DNA of 9,838 nt from assembly GCA_015485035.1 (NCBI GenBank), contig WFUI01000244.1, forward strand, positions 1 through 9,838. The letters are read 5' to 3'. Of the stretch, positions 1 to 6,914 are shown in pieces. Position 1 is the first letter of the stretch. Each line of letters begins with the position of its first letter. The notes below the pieces were generated by a model. It saw only the letters and a list, made by a program, of their open reading frames with translations. It was not told the origin of the DNA and searched no databases. This DNA comes from Mariprofundus sp. (GTDB lineage Bacteria; Pseudomonadota; Zetaproteobacteria; Mariprofundales; Mariprofundaceae). The position numbers and the translations under genes were made by a program.

Positions 1-1025
1 GTATGAGCCGATCATTGATCATGATGACGACATTATTGGCGATTTATGTCATTATCGAATCATTCGACAAGGCTCGCTATCTGGGTCATGGGCTGAGCAC
101 CAACCAGATGCTTGAATACATATTGCTGAAAATGCCATTCATGATTTCAGAGTTCATGCCAATTATCGTGCTGATCGGTGCCAGCGTTTATCTCATCGAG
201 ATTTCGCGCCATCATGAAATCGTTGCCCTTCGGGCTGCGGGGCTTGGCATCAACAAGGTGCTGCTACCCCTGCTCGCCGTAGCTTTTCTGGCCTCTTTGC
301 TGAGCTTTGCAATTGGCGAATGGATCACGCCCGTCACCAATCAACGGCTGGATACGATTGAGCAGGTCAATATTCAGCACAAGCAGAATCCGAAGCATGG
401 TATCCAGTGGATCAAGGATGGACACAGGTTTTTCCGCTTGACGCCGTTAAGTGCAAATCAGTTCGCCCTGACCATGATTGAAACCGGCAATAAGGGTAAC
501 TGGATTCAACGCATTGACAGTGCCAAAGCCAGCTATGAACAGGGCACATGGCATCTGAAACAGGTATATATCAGCACCCCGTCCAGTGATGAAGGCATGC
601 AGGTCGAACATCAGGATAAACTGTCCATCACATCTTCTGCAGGACCTGAAACAACCGGATTACCGCGGCCACGGCACATGGATTTCTTCCAGCTCTATCA
701 TTATATCCATGATCTCAAACGTGCCGGTTTAAGTGCCGGTTCCTATAGTTATGCCCTGCACCGGAAATTTTCCGCCCCGCTCTCCTGCCTGCTGATGGTG
801 ATTCTCGCTGCCGCTTTATGTCTTGGCAGTGGCGATCGCAACAACCGGGCATCGTGGGGTCTGGTACTCACCATTTCACTGGGTCTGGCGTTTTATATTG
901 TGGGTAATGCCGGCAATCTGCTGGCCAGCAGCGAACACTTGCCCGCAGCTTTCGCAGCCTGGCTGCCCAGCCTCGTCTTCGGAGGTATCGCCGTCTTCCT
1001 CCTGCTCAAACGCGAAGGTCACTAA
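1..1025 (+). CDS. lptG: LPS export ABC transporter permease LptG (5' end outside window)
   Basis: LptG is the inner-membrane permease that, with LptF and the ATPase LptB, extracts lipopolysaccharide from the inner membrane and feeds it to the LptC-A-D bridge. The visible 340 residues show the YjgP/YjgQ-family layout: hydrophobic segments near 5-20, 42-65 and 85-105, a periplasmic beta-jellyroll region (about 110-235), then three C-terminal membrane helices (about 258-336). Recognisable LptG-like elements are AIGEWITP (103-110), WIKDG (135-139) and the stretch FFQLYHYIHDLKRAG before the last membrane block. E. coli LptG has roughly 12-20 more residues at the N-terminus, so the ATG at position 3 is probably internal and the real start lies upstream, where lptF would be expected. 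The stop is TAA at 1023-1025. The gene converges on the beta-barrel gene; the 49-bp gap (1026-1074) shows no convincing terminator hairpin. LptG rather than LptF is chosen from these motifs. Confidence 0.9.
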   Translation, partial: MSRSLIMMTTLLAIYVIIESFDKARYLGHGLSTNQMLEYILLKMPFMISEFMPIIVLIGASVYLIEISRHHEIVALRAAGLGINKVLLPLLAVAFLASLLSFAIGEWITPVTNQRLDTIEQVNIQHKQNPKHGIQWIKDGHRFFRLTPLSANQFALTMIETGNKGNWIQRIDSAKASYEQGTWHLKQVYISTPSSDEGMQVEHQDKLSITSSAGPETTGLPRPRHMDFFQLYHYIHDLKRAGLSAGSYSYALHRKFSAPLSCLLMVILAAALCLGSGDRNNRASWGLVLTISLGLAFYIVGNAGNLLASSEHLPAAFAAWLPSLVFGGIAVFLLLKREGH

Positions 1026-1074
1026 CTAAATACAGCACCCCGGTAATCCCCCCGAAACAAAACATCTGCCCGAA

Positions 1075-2256
1075 TCAGAAATACCAGTCAGCCCGAACAG
1101 CATAAAGCGGTTCAAATACGGCAAATTCACTGTTTCCTCCGCCCTGCGGCAGCTGCGCAAAAACACTTATATCCACATTTTCGTCTGCCGACCAGGTTAG
1201 CGACGGCGAAATAAACCAGCCGGACTGTTGCAGATCAGCAATCAGCAGCAGATCGATTCGCCAGAGCGGTGTCAAATCGTATCCGAGCATACTGCCAAGC
1301 AAATGGTTTGAGCGACTGTTCAGGCGATCCTGATTAAGCCGTGGCGAACCGGCTGCACCATTATAAAAATATTCCAGCGCCATATAAAGACCATTGGGAA
1401 ACCAGGCCTGATGCCATGTATAATCAATGCCTGCAGACAACTGCCCATAGCTGCCCTCCAGCGGATTTCTCGCCTGCATCCATTCCAGCCGCACACCGGC
1501 ATCACCCAGGTTTCCGGTAACATCGACACCGAACATATTTTCGTTATTGATACGCCCTGCCATTAGCGCCACATCAAATTCACCGAATGTATCCTGCCAC
1601 CTCAGTGCCAGTTTACGCGAGGTGCGGGAAGATGCTTGAGCAGGAGCGGCTACGGCCATCAAACTTCCATTGCCGGCGTAGTTCCATTCAATGCGGCCTG
1701 CATCCACACCCAGCTTTTGATCCGGCTCCAGTGCAGTCGGCTGCACCGGATTAAAGCGATCCGTCGGATTCCAGATGCGCCCTGACCCCCATGCAATACG
1801 CTGACGACCCAGTTTGAAACGCACCTGCCCGGCTTCATATTCGACCCAGCCCCGATATAGATCGTGGCGCCAGTTGAAATGTGTGCGCCGGATTATCGTG
1901 GCGCTGGCATCCAGCCAGGTCGGTTCGGGTTGGCGCAGTGCTGCTGCCAGCACAGGATCTGCCACCAAACCGCCCCATAACAGCTCATGATCATAAGCCA
2001 GATGAAACCGAACATGACCGTAATCTCCATCCACTTCCAGTCGCAAACGATTCAGATCGGTGGTTCTGTCCTGCTTCTGACTATCGCGTGTTTCAAACAG
2101 CAGATTGGTATATTGCCCGGAGAATTCCAGTGCTGAAGCCGGAGGCAAGCAGAATGTCAGCACAAGCAAGCCAACCAAAACCCCGGCCAGGAATACATAC
2201 GAATGAGCACGAATAAGAAAAAAACCAGACGGTTGAAGGTTGGATTTCGTGTTCAT
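1075..2256 (-). CDS. Predicted outer-membrane beta-barrel protein (porin-like, DUF1302-like)
   Basis: A 393-residue secreted protein predicted to sit in the outer membrane. It has an unusually long signal peptide: a polar n-region (1-20), a hydrophobic core (21-37) and a likely signal peptidase site after Ala-Ser-Ala (40-42). The mature part alternates polar and hydrophobic residues in beta-strand fashion, is rich in Trp, Tyr, Arg and Gly, and ends in Trp-Tyr-Phe, the C-terminal aromatic expected of a BAM substrate. A conspicuous motif at 150-170, GRQRIAWGSGRIWNPTDRF followed by NP, resembles the GRQ..WG...NP.D pattern of DUF1302-type barrels; the family name is from memory. I chose the ATG at 2256, 16 bp after the stop of the ATPase gene. 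An in-frame ATG at 2304 would add 16 polar residues before the signal peptide and overlap the ATPase gene. No strong ribosome site precedes 2256, so translation may be coupled. It is last in the Lol-like operon and is the probable outer-membrane partner. Confidence 0.75.
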   Translation of the reverse strand: MNTKSNLQPSGFFLIRAHSYVFLAGVLVGLLVLTFCLPPASALEFSGQYTNLLFETRDSQKQDRTTDLNRLRLEVDGDYGHVRFHLAYDHELLWGGLVADPVLAAALRQPEPTWLDASATIIRRTHFNWRHDLYRGWVEYEAGQVRFKLGRQRIAWGSGRIWNPTDRFNPVQPTALEPDQKLGVDAGRIEWNYAGNGSLMAVAAPAQASSRTSRKLALRWQDTFGEFDVALMAGRINNENMFGVDVTGNLGDAGVRLEWMQARNPLEGSYGQLSAGIDYTWHQAWFPNGLYMALEYFYNGAAGSPRLNQDRLNSRSNHLLGSMLGYDLTPLWRIDLLLIADLQQSGWFISPSLTWSADENVDISVFAQLPQGGGNSEFAVFEPLYAVRADWYF

Positions 2257-2272
2257 TCGTAAAGTTCGTAAC

Positions 2273-2962
2273 TCACAAGGTTTCAACTGGAGCAATTTTG
2301 CCATCCTGCATGGTGATCAGGGTTCGTGCCGAGGCAATAACAGCCGGATCATGAGAGGCAATGACGAATGTGGTGCAGCGCTCCTCATTGAGTTTTCGCA
2401 TCAGATCCATCAACGATTCACCCGTATGTGAATCCAGATTGGCCGTGGGTTCATCGGCCAGCACCAGATCAGGTTCAGTTGCCAGAGCCCGTGCTACAGC
2501 CACTCGTTGCTGCTGCCCTCCGGACATCTGATCGGGCCGGCGGTTTTCAAACCCCTGCAAGCCCACCCTGGCCAGCCACTGATCAGCCAGCTGGAAACGC
2601 TGCTTTTTCTTCACCCCTTGCAATTGCAGCACATAAGCAACATTTTCACGCGCACTCAAAACCCGAATTAGATTATAGGCCTGAAACACAAAACCGAGAT
2701 GGCATAAACGAAATCTGGCCCGGCCGGCCGACGACATGGTCAGCAGATTCTGACCGGCAATCACAAGTGAACCTGAATCCGGTCGATCCAACCCGCCCAG
2801 CATATTCAGCAGCGTTGTCTTGCCTGAGCCGGAACGTCCTGCCAGCACCACATACGCCCCCCGTTCGATCAACAAATCGACACCATCCAGCGCAGCCACC
2901 TTCAGCTCACCGCTTTCATAGTACCGGGTCAGTCCGCTCGCTGAAATCAACACATCAGACAT
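2273..2962 (-). CDS. LolD/MacB-type ABC transporter ATP-binding protein
   Basis: A 229-residue cytoplasmic ATPase that would power the two FtsX-like permeases encoded upstream. All nucleotide-binding elements are present: Walker A GRSGSGKTT (42-50), Q-loop Gln94 in FVFQAYNL, signature MSGGQ (146-150), Walker B LVLADEP (166-172) and switch His204. The context FVFQ, with ADEPTANLD, is typical of the LolD/MacB/FtsE group, which drives mechanotransmission or lipoprotein release rather than ordinary import. Walker A has Arg where Pro is common (GRSGSGKTT), which should be tolerated. The ATG at 2962 is preceded by a good ribosome site, GGAGGGG, three bases upstream. It lies 83 bp after the second permease, the only sizeable gap in the permease-ATPase block, and 16 bp before the beta-barrel gene. 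It is unlikely to be the housekeeping lolD, because the operon also holds a divergent LolA-like protein and a barrel; that is inference. Confidence 0.9.
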   Translation of the reverse strand: MSDVLISASGLTRYYESGELKVAALDGVDLLIERGAYVVLAGRSGSGKTTLLNMLGGLDRPDSGSLVIAGQNLLTMSSAGRARFRLCHLGFVFQAYNLIRVLSARENVAYVLQLQGVKKKQRFQLADQWLARVGLQGFENRRPDQMSGGQQQRVAVARALATEPDLVLADEPTANLDSHTGESLMDLMRKLNEERCTTFVIASHDPAVIASARTLITMQDGKIAPVETL

Positions 2963-3045
2963 CTACCCCTCCACGACAAAAACCAATCCACAAATTTACA
3001 GCCATACAATCCTGGCTTGCAGTACAATTTTTTGACGCGCTCACG

Positions 3046-4308
3046 TTATAATTCCCGCAAAGCACTGGCCGGTTCCAGTCTGGAGGCTTTCCAGGCCGGG
3101 ATCAGGCCTGCGATGATCGCGCCAAACAGTGCAGCACCCAAAATACGCAGGACGCTGTCGGCCTGCAGCAGCGGATGGATAACCGGATCCATGTACATAA
3201 ACGAGAAGGCGATGGCGAATTGCGACAAATCGATGCCATATTCGCCATACCAGAGTGACAGACCGCCACCGATCATAAAACCACTGAAACCACCAATGAG
3301 CACCAGAATCACCGTTTCCCATACGACCATGGAAAACACCTGAGCCGGGGTAACTCCCAGTGCACTCATCAGTCCGAATTCGCGCACACGTTCATGCATA
3401 CTCATCAGCATGGTGTTGAGCACTTCGGCCAGCACCACAATAATCACGATCAGCAACACCACCCAGGTATAGGCATCGGCAAAATCTGCCCATTGCTGTG
3501 CCATCGGATCGATATCGAACCAGCGCAACACTTCCATCCCCTGGCCTACCAGTGCGGTTTTCAGATTCCCGGCCAATGGCGTGACCCGCTCGAAACTGTC
3601 TGCACGGATCACGATATCGGTCACCGCCTGACCGATCCCCAGCCATTGTTGTGCTGTCGTCAACGGCACAATCACGCTCATATCATCCACATCCATTACG
3701 CCGGAATGGATCAGCCCGCGCACCCGAAATACTTCAGATGCGATATCGCCGCCCGGCACTGAAGCCATCAATACCAGTTTATCGCCAATGCCGATACCGA
3801 GTCGATCCGCCAAACCGTCGCCCAATACGGCTGCCCGTTGATCCCCTGCAGGAAGCCACACCCCCTTGGAGATAAACGTGGCAAGCCGACTCAGGCGTTG
3901 CTCGGCTTCCGGTTCTACACCATAAATAAATGCGCCCGCATTGGCGCCGGCACTGGAGGCCAGCCCGGATACACGCACGCGTCGTGTCATCGTCTGTATG
4001 CCGGAGATATTGCTTATGGCCTTCATCACCGCTTGCGGATCAGTGATCCGTTGCGCCAGCTTGCGACTGTCTTCAAAACCCTCGGCATGAATCTGGATAT
4101 GCCCGGTCATGGTCAGCGCAAAGTTGGTTTTGATCTGTTGCATCCAGCCATCATCCATGGCCGAAAGAAATGTCAGCGCCGCAATGCCAATCCCGAGGGC
4201 AGCCGCCGTCAGTATTGTGCGCAACGGGTGCAGGCACAGATTCCGCCAGCCCAGCTTCAGGTAGATGGACAAATTATCCATTGGAAGGCCCGATGGAACA
4301 AAGCTCAT
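3046..4308 (-). CDS. FtsX-like (LolC/LolE family) ABC permease, second of pair
   Basis: A 420-residue inner-membrane permease with MacB/FtsX topology: one membrane helix near 29-50, a large periplasmic domain (about 55-275), then three helices (about 281-303, 325-352 and 386-407). The coupling segment is MSMHERVREFGLMSALG (302-318), and the protein ends in ASRLEPASALREL, the usual C-terminal pattern of this family. It is clearly paralogous to the preceding permease: both have VLRW[FY]D before the second helix, NT.LMSM.ER..EFG..ALG, and a GIDLS ... PVIH stretch in the loop after the third helix. The ATG at 4308 overlaps the upstream stop as ATGA, supporting this start; Met10 (codon at 4281) is a possible alternative, giving the more usual short N-terminus before IYLKLGWRNL. 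It probably forms a heterodimer with its neighbour, like LolC/LolE, energised by the ATPase at 2273-2962. The substrate is unknown. Confidence 0.87.
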   Translation of the reverse strand: MSFVPSGLPMDNLSIYLKLGWRNLCLHPLRTILTAAALGIGIAALTFLSAMDDGWMQQIKTNFALTMTGHIQIHAEGFEDSRKLAQRITDPQAVMKAISNISGIQTMTRRVRVSGLASSAGANAGAFIYGVEPEAEQRLSRLATFISKGVWLPAGDQRAAVLGDGLADRLGIGIGDKLVLMASVPGGDIASEVFRVRGLIHSGVMDVDDMSVIVPLTTAQQWLGIGQAVTDIVIRADSFERVTPLAGNLKTALVGQGMEVLRWFDIDPMAQQWADFADAYTWVVLLIVIIVVLAEVLNTMLMSMHERVREFGLMSALGVTPAQVFSMVVWETVILVLIGGFSGFMIGGGLSLWYGEYGIDLSQFAIAFSFMYMDPVIHPLLQADSVLRILGAALFGAIIAGLIPAWKASRLEPASALREL

Positions 4309-5513
4309 GCATGATGAATCGCCTCGACAGGCTCCAGTCGTGCAGCCCGAATGGCAGGCCAGATTGAGGCTGCGACAGACGCGGCCAGCACCGCCATAAC
4401 CGTATCCAGCAAATGTGTGTTATCAATTTCGGTATGAATCACAGGATTGAGATAGAAGCGGGCGACTGAATCCATTTGACTGGAAAGATCGATGCCAGCA
4501 CCATGAAAATAATACACCAGTGCCAGCCCTGCCACGGTGCCAGCCATGATACCGGCCAGTCCCAGCAACAACGACTCTGTTACCACCATGGCCGCCAGGC
4601 GCAAACGGCCACAGCCCAGAGCCATCATCACACCGAACTCATGCATACGTTCCAGCATACTCATCAGCGCTGTGTTCATAATACCGGCAGCCACAATCAC
4701 CAGCACGATGGACAGGAAGATATAGTAAAATGCGTTCTCCAGTTCCACCCACTGTTTCATCATCGGATACATATCGTACCAGCGCAGCACCTCATACGAC
4801 TTGCCCAGTTTCGCTCTCAATACAGCCGTTACCGGCTCAAGCCTTTCAGGTGGCAGTTGTACCACAATTTCCGAATGCCGCCCGCCCATAGCTGTCATCT
4901 GCTGCAGAAAACCAAGCGGGATGATCGCCAAACCGCGGTCGATGCCCATCTCGCCGCTGGAGATAATACCGACCAGTGTCAGCTTTTCCGCTGCCAGCGC
5001 GCCATATCTGTCTTCAGTCAGAAAAACAACATCATCGCCAATACTGACTCCGAGATTGCGGGCAGTCGTCTTTCCCAACACACATGCAGCTTCATCATTG
5101 TCGTGAATAAAACGACCATGATCAACCTTGGCAGCAATACGCGTTGCCTTCTTCTCCATATCCGGGTTCATACCAAGCAGCACCAGCCCTTCTGAGCTAT
5201 CCTCACCTGCTGCCAGTGCGAAGGTCCGCAGTCTATAGCTGAAATTTTTTATCCCGTTTGCCTTCAGAAGCCGGATGACCAGACCGGAATCAGGCACTGT
5301 TTTCACCAGCTGTGGATGATGGAAAAAACCATTCGCGTGAACCTGAATGCTGCCAACAATCACCTGTTGCAGATTACGCATCATGGTATTGTGCACACCA
5401 TCATTAAATCCCCAGAGGAAAATTAACGAGGCCAGACCCAGCGCAACCGCAGATACCGTAATCAGGCTGCGACGAGCATTGCGCACCACATTGCGCCAGG
5501 CCAGTGACAACAT
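4305..5513 (-). CDS. FtsX-like (LolC/LolE family) ABC permease, first of pair
   Basis: A 402-residue inner-membrane permease. The short cytoplasmic start LAWRNVVRNARRS leads into helix 1 (about 16-36), followed by a MacB-type periplasmic domain (about 40-260) and three C-terminal helices (about 262-285, 306-334 and 366-388). The cytoplasmic coupling segment MSMLERMHEFGVMMALG lies at 284-300, and the C-terminus IRAARLEPVEAIHHA fits the family. It carries the GIDLS ... NPVIH element (340-360), shared with the other permease. The start is ATG at 5513, whose A is also the last base of the upstream TGA (TGATG, 1-bp overlap); the in-frame TTG just before it is less likely. The downstream end overlaps the next gene by ATGA, so the pair is surely co-translated. 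The two permeases differ too much to be a recent duplication, fitting specialised LolC- and LolE-like subunits. Role: coupling ATP hydrolysis to release of a lipidic or lipoprotein cargo (inferred). Confidence 0.87.
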   Translation of the reverse strand: MLSLAWRNVVRNARRSLITVSAVALGLASLIFLWGFNDGVHNTMMRNLQQVIVGSIQVHANGFFHHPQLVKTVPDSGLVIRLLKANGIKNFSYRLRTFALAAGEDSSEGLVLLGMNPDMEKKATRIAAKVDHGRFIHDNDEAACVLGKTTARNLGVSIGDDVVFLTEDRYGALAAEKLTLVGIISSGEMGIDRGLAIIPLGFLQQMTAMGGRHSEIVVQLPPERLEPVTAVLRAKLGKSYEVLRWYDMYPMMKQWVELENAFYYIFLSIVLVIVAAGIMNTALMSMLERMHEFGVMMALGCGRLRLAAMVVTESLLLGLAGIMAGTVAGLALVYYFHGAGIDLSSQMDSVARFYLNPVIHTEIDNTHLLDTVMAVLAASVAASIWPAIRAARLEPVEAIHHA

Positions 5514-6289
5514 CAATGCCCGCTTTGGCGCAGATTAGCCCGGGTGAATATCTGTGCCTGGATCGGCACATTAAAACTGATGCTTTCCAGTACCATCACC
5601 GTACGTTTTTCGGGTTTGTCCATGGGGTGCATAATCCAGCGGGAAGGAATATCACGCCCTCCCATGTGTCTGATCCTGTCGAAAATCAGCTGACGAATAT
5701 GTTTGCCATGTTCATCGTAATAATCTTCGGAAAGCGGCATGGCATCGTGTGTAATACGTCGTACAATCCTGCCCCATACTACGGGAGCATTCGGCTTTGG
5801 TACTGATTCAACCACATAAACACCATCCACATCAGCCAACAGTTTGTGGTTATAGTCCTCCACAACCGACTCCATCTTGACCAGATCGTCATTGGTAAAA
5901 TCCGATCCCATCCAGTTGGAAAGCATCATCGACGGCGGGATACGGATATCGCGTTCCAGCTTGGGCAGGTACATCCACAGGTTATCGCCATCCTTGAGCC
6001 AGGTGGTGTTTTTATCCTTCCGGGGAGCAAGAATACGAATAAAAAAGCGTTTTTTTGTACGATCATCCCAGGCATCCAGACGCACTTCACGTTGCCAGTC
6101 TGCCGTCTCAATACGCATACTGTATCTGGCAATACTTGTATCAGAGCGGAGCCTGTCCTGTACCTGTCTGATCAGATCGCGAGCAACCGCATCACTCCGA
6201 CCACTGTCCGGATCACCATTCTGACAATACCCCGTCAACGGCAGTCCTGCCAGAATGAACATCAGTGTCGAAAACATGAACAGTCTCAT
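5513..6289 (-). CDS. LolA-like outer membrane lipoprotein-sorting protein (periplasmic)
   Basis: A 258-residue exported protein of the COG2834 'outer membrane lipoprotein-sorting protein' type (LolA-like, PF17131, from memory). A signal peptide covers about 1-22, with cleavage probably near Gly-Tyr-Cys-Gln; Tyr at -1 argues against a true lipobox. The body has the pattern I associate with this family: FIRILAP (83-89), a Thr-Trp-Leu-Lys-Asp-Gly segment (96-101), NLWMYLPKLERDIRIPPS (103-120) and WMGSDFTNDDL (126-136). LolA-fold proteins are half-open beta-barrels that carry acylated lipoproteins or lipids through the periplasm, which fits encoding just before two LolC/E-like permeases. It is longer than E. 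coli LolA (about 200 residues) and belongs to a different subfamily, so it probably does not replace housekeeping LolA. The ATG at 6289 has only a weak GAG upstream. The stop overlaps the permease start by one base. Confidence 0.85.
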   Translation of the reverse strand: MRLFMFSTLMFILAGLPLTGYCQNGDPDSGRSDAVARDLIRQVQDRLRSDTSIARYSMRIETADWQREVRLDAWDDRTKKRFFIRILAPRKDKNTTWLKDGDNLWMYLPKLERDIRIPPSMMLSNWMGSDFTNDDLVKMESVVEDYNHKLLADVDGVYVVESVPKPNAPVVWGRIVRRITHDAMPLSEDYYDEHGKHIRQLIFDRIRHMGGRDIPSRWIMHPMDKPEKRTVMVLESISFNVPIQAQIFTRANLRQSGH

Positions 6290-6330
6290 GTCTCGATTGT
6301 AGTCCTGTCCGGAAGCCTCGTGAAGACTCG

Positions 6331-6696
6331 CTATTTGGAAAAATCGATGAATGGTGCCAGGCTCACATAGAGAATAAACAGGGCCATAAGAAAAAAGAGC
6401 AGAAACTGCAAGGGTTTTTGCCTTATTTTATCGGTAACCCTCGGGTGGCGACCTTCGTTTTTTAACACTCGATATTCTTTTCTGGCTCGCCTGGTTCTTT
6501 CCTGCTGATAACCATCAATTAACGCGGTGGCCTCTTCCAGTCTGTTGTTATCATGAATCCAGATAGCAGGCACCGATATACCCCAACCTCCGGCTGCGGT
6601 CTCATAATATTCGATGCCATGTTCCTGCAACAATTGCCGGATGTCTTCAGCCTCATCATCAGGCACATTTCTCAACTTGAACAGTTTCGCAGCCAT
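6331..6696 (-). CDS. DUF6164-like small membrane protein
   Basis: A 121-residue protein of unknown function. The first 70 residues are soluble, with KLFKLRNVPDDEAEDIR, then EHGIEYYET and GGWGISVPAIWI, a pattern I recall from DUF6164 proteins of gammaproteobacteria; the N-terminal part resembles DUF2007-type signal-transducer-like domains. A very basic stretch (66-95) leads to one C-terminal membrane helix (about 96-115), so the soluble part is probably cytoplasmic. The chosen ATG at 6696 is preceded by AGGTGGGAT, a fair ribosome site, and starts at the conserved region; an upstream in-frame ATG (6786) would add 30 residues of low-conservation appearance that intrude into the regulatory region. 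It is 41 bp upstream of the LolA-like gene, on the same strand, so it is probably the first gene of the operon, though a functional link is not shown. It diverges from pilA. I found no convincing sigma-70 promoter for it. Confidence 0.75.
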   Translation of the reverse strand: MAAKLFKLRNVPDDEAEDIRQLLQEHGIEYYETAAGGWGISVPAIWIHDNNRLEEATALIDGYQQERTRRARKEYRVLKNEGRHPRVTDKIRQKPLQFLLFFLMALFILYVSLAPFIDFSK

Positions 6697-6785
6697 ATCC
6701 CACCTGTTGTTTCCAGAGCTTTCTTCCGTCATCGCCATTCTGAAGCCTGGTTCATTTTTTCTGCCCGTACTGACCATGATTGGCA

Positions 6786-6808
6786 TGTCATATTGACAAT
6801 ATTTGTCA
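6786..6808. promoter_or_regulatory. Overlapping TGTCA/TGACA inverted repeats, candidate PilR (UAS) site
   Basis: Three half-sites lie in 23 bp: TGTCA (6786-6790), TGACA (6794-6798) and TGTCA (6804-6808). They form two overlapping perfect inverted repeats, TGTCA-TAT-TGACA and TGACAA-TAT-TTGTCA. They lie about 65 to 87 bp upstream of the start expected from the sigma-54 element at 6847-6862. The response regulator PilR of Pseudomonas aeruginosa is known to bind TGTC-containing sites in a similar upstream position at pilA. Binding by PilR, or by a regulator of the divergent operon, is inferred. A TTGACA hexamer here (6793-6798) has no matching -10. Confidence 0.5.
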
Positions 6809-6846
6809 CACAGGGCCGCCTGCTATTGGAGCTCAAGCAACTCAAT

Positions 6847-6862
6847 TGGCATCAACCTTGCT
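6847..6862 (+). promoter_or_regulatory. Sigma-54 (-24/-12) promoter of pilA
   Basis: The sequence TGGCATC-AACC-TTGCT matches the RpoN consensus TGGCACG-N4-TTGCW, with the invariant GG (6848-6849) and GC (6860-6861) at the required spacing. Transcription would start near 6873, giving a leader of about 40 bases before the pilin ATG. pilA genes are RpoN- and PilS/PilR-dependent in Pseudomonas, Myxococcus and Geobacter, so the position is as expected. Confidence 0.8.
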
Positions 6863-6901
6863 TTATTCGTATACAGTGCCATTGATGGCCATAAAACACT
6901 T

Positions 6902-6906
6902 AGGAG
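6902..6906 (+). promoter_or_regulatory. Ribosome binding site of pilA
   Basis: AGGAG lies eight bases before the ATG at 6915. It decides the start: the reading frame is open further upstream (from 6780), but that extension would run through the promoter and would place the prepilin leader more than 50 residues inside. Confidence 0.85.
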
Positions 6907-6914
6907 AATCTAAT

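Noticed and set aside
1026..1074. Bidirectional terminator between lptG and the barrel gene
   Set aside because: C-runs are present but no stem longer than a few base pairs and no T-tract could be found.
2257..2304. Longer start of the beta-barrel gene inside the ATPase gene
   Set aside because: It would put 16 extra polar residues ahead of an already long signal peptide; ATG at 2256 is preferred, though the ribosome site there is weak.
2428..3051. 207-codon open frame on the + strand
   Set aside because: Antisense to the LolD-type ATPase; Pro/Ser/His-rich and without recognisable motifs.
4476..5195. 239-codon open frame on the + strand
   Set aside because: It is antisense to the first permease, rich in His and Gln with no domain pattern; a shadow of the real gene.
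6221..6235. Possible lipobox at the end of the LolA-like signal peptide
   Set aside because: The residues before Cys22 are Thr-Gly-Tyr; Tyr at -1 does not fit signal peptidase II, so a soluble periplasmic protein is more likely.
6793..6798. Perfect TTGACA hexamer as a sigma-70 -35 box
   Set aside because: No -10-like hexamer lies 15-19 bp downstream; the hexamer is explained by the inverted repeats.
6780..6914. In-frame extension of the pilin reading frame by 45 codons
   Set aside because: It runs through the sigma-54 element and TGTC sites, and would bury the prepilin leader; the AGGAG-ATG at 6915 gives a normal 10-residue leader.
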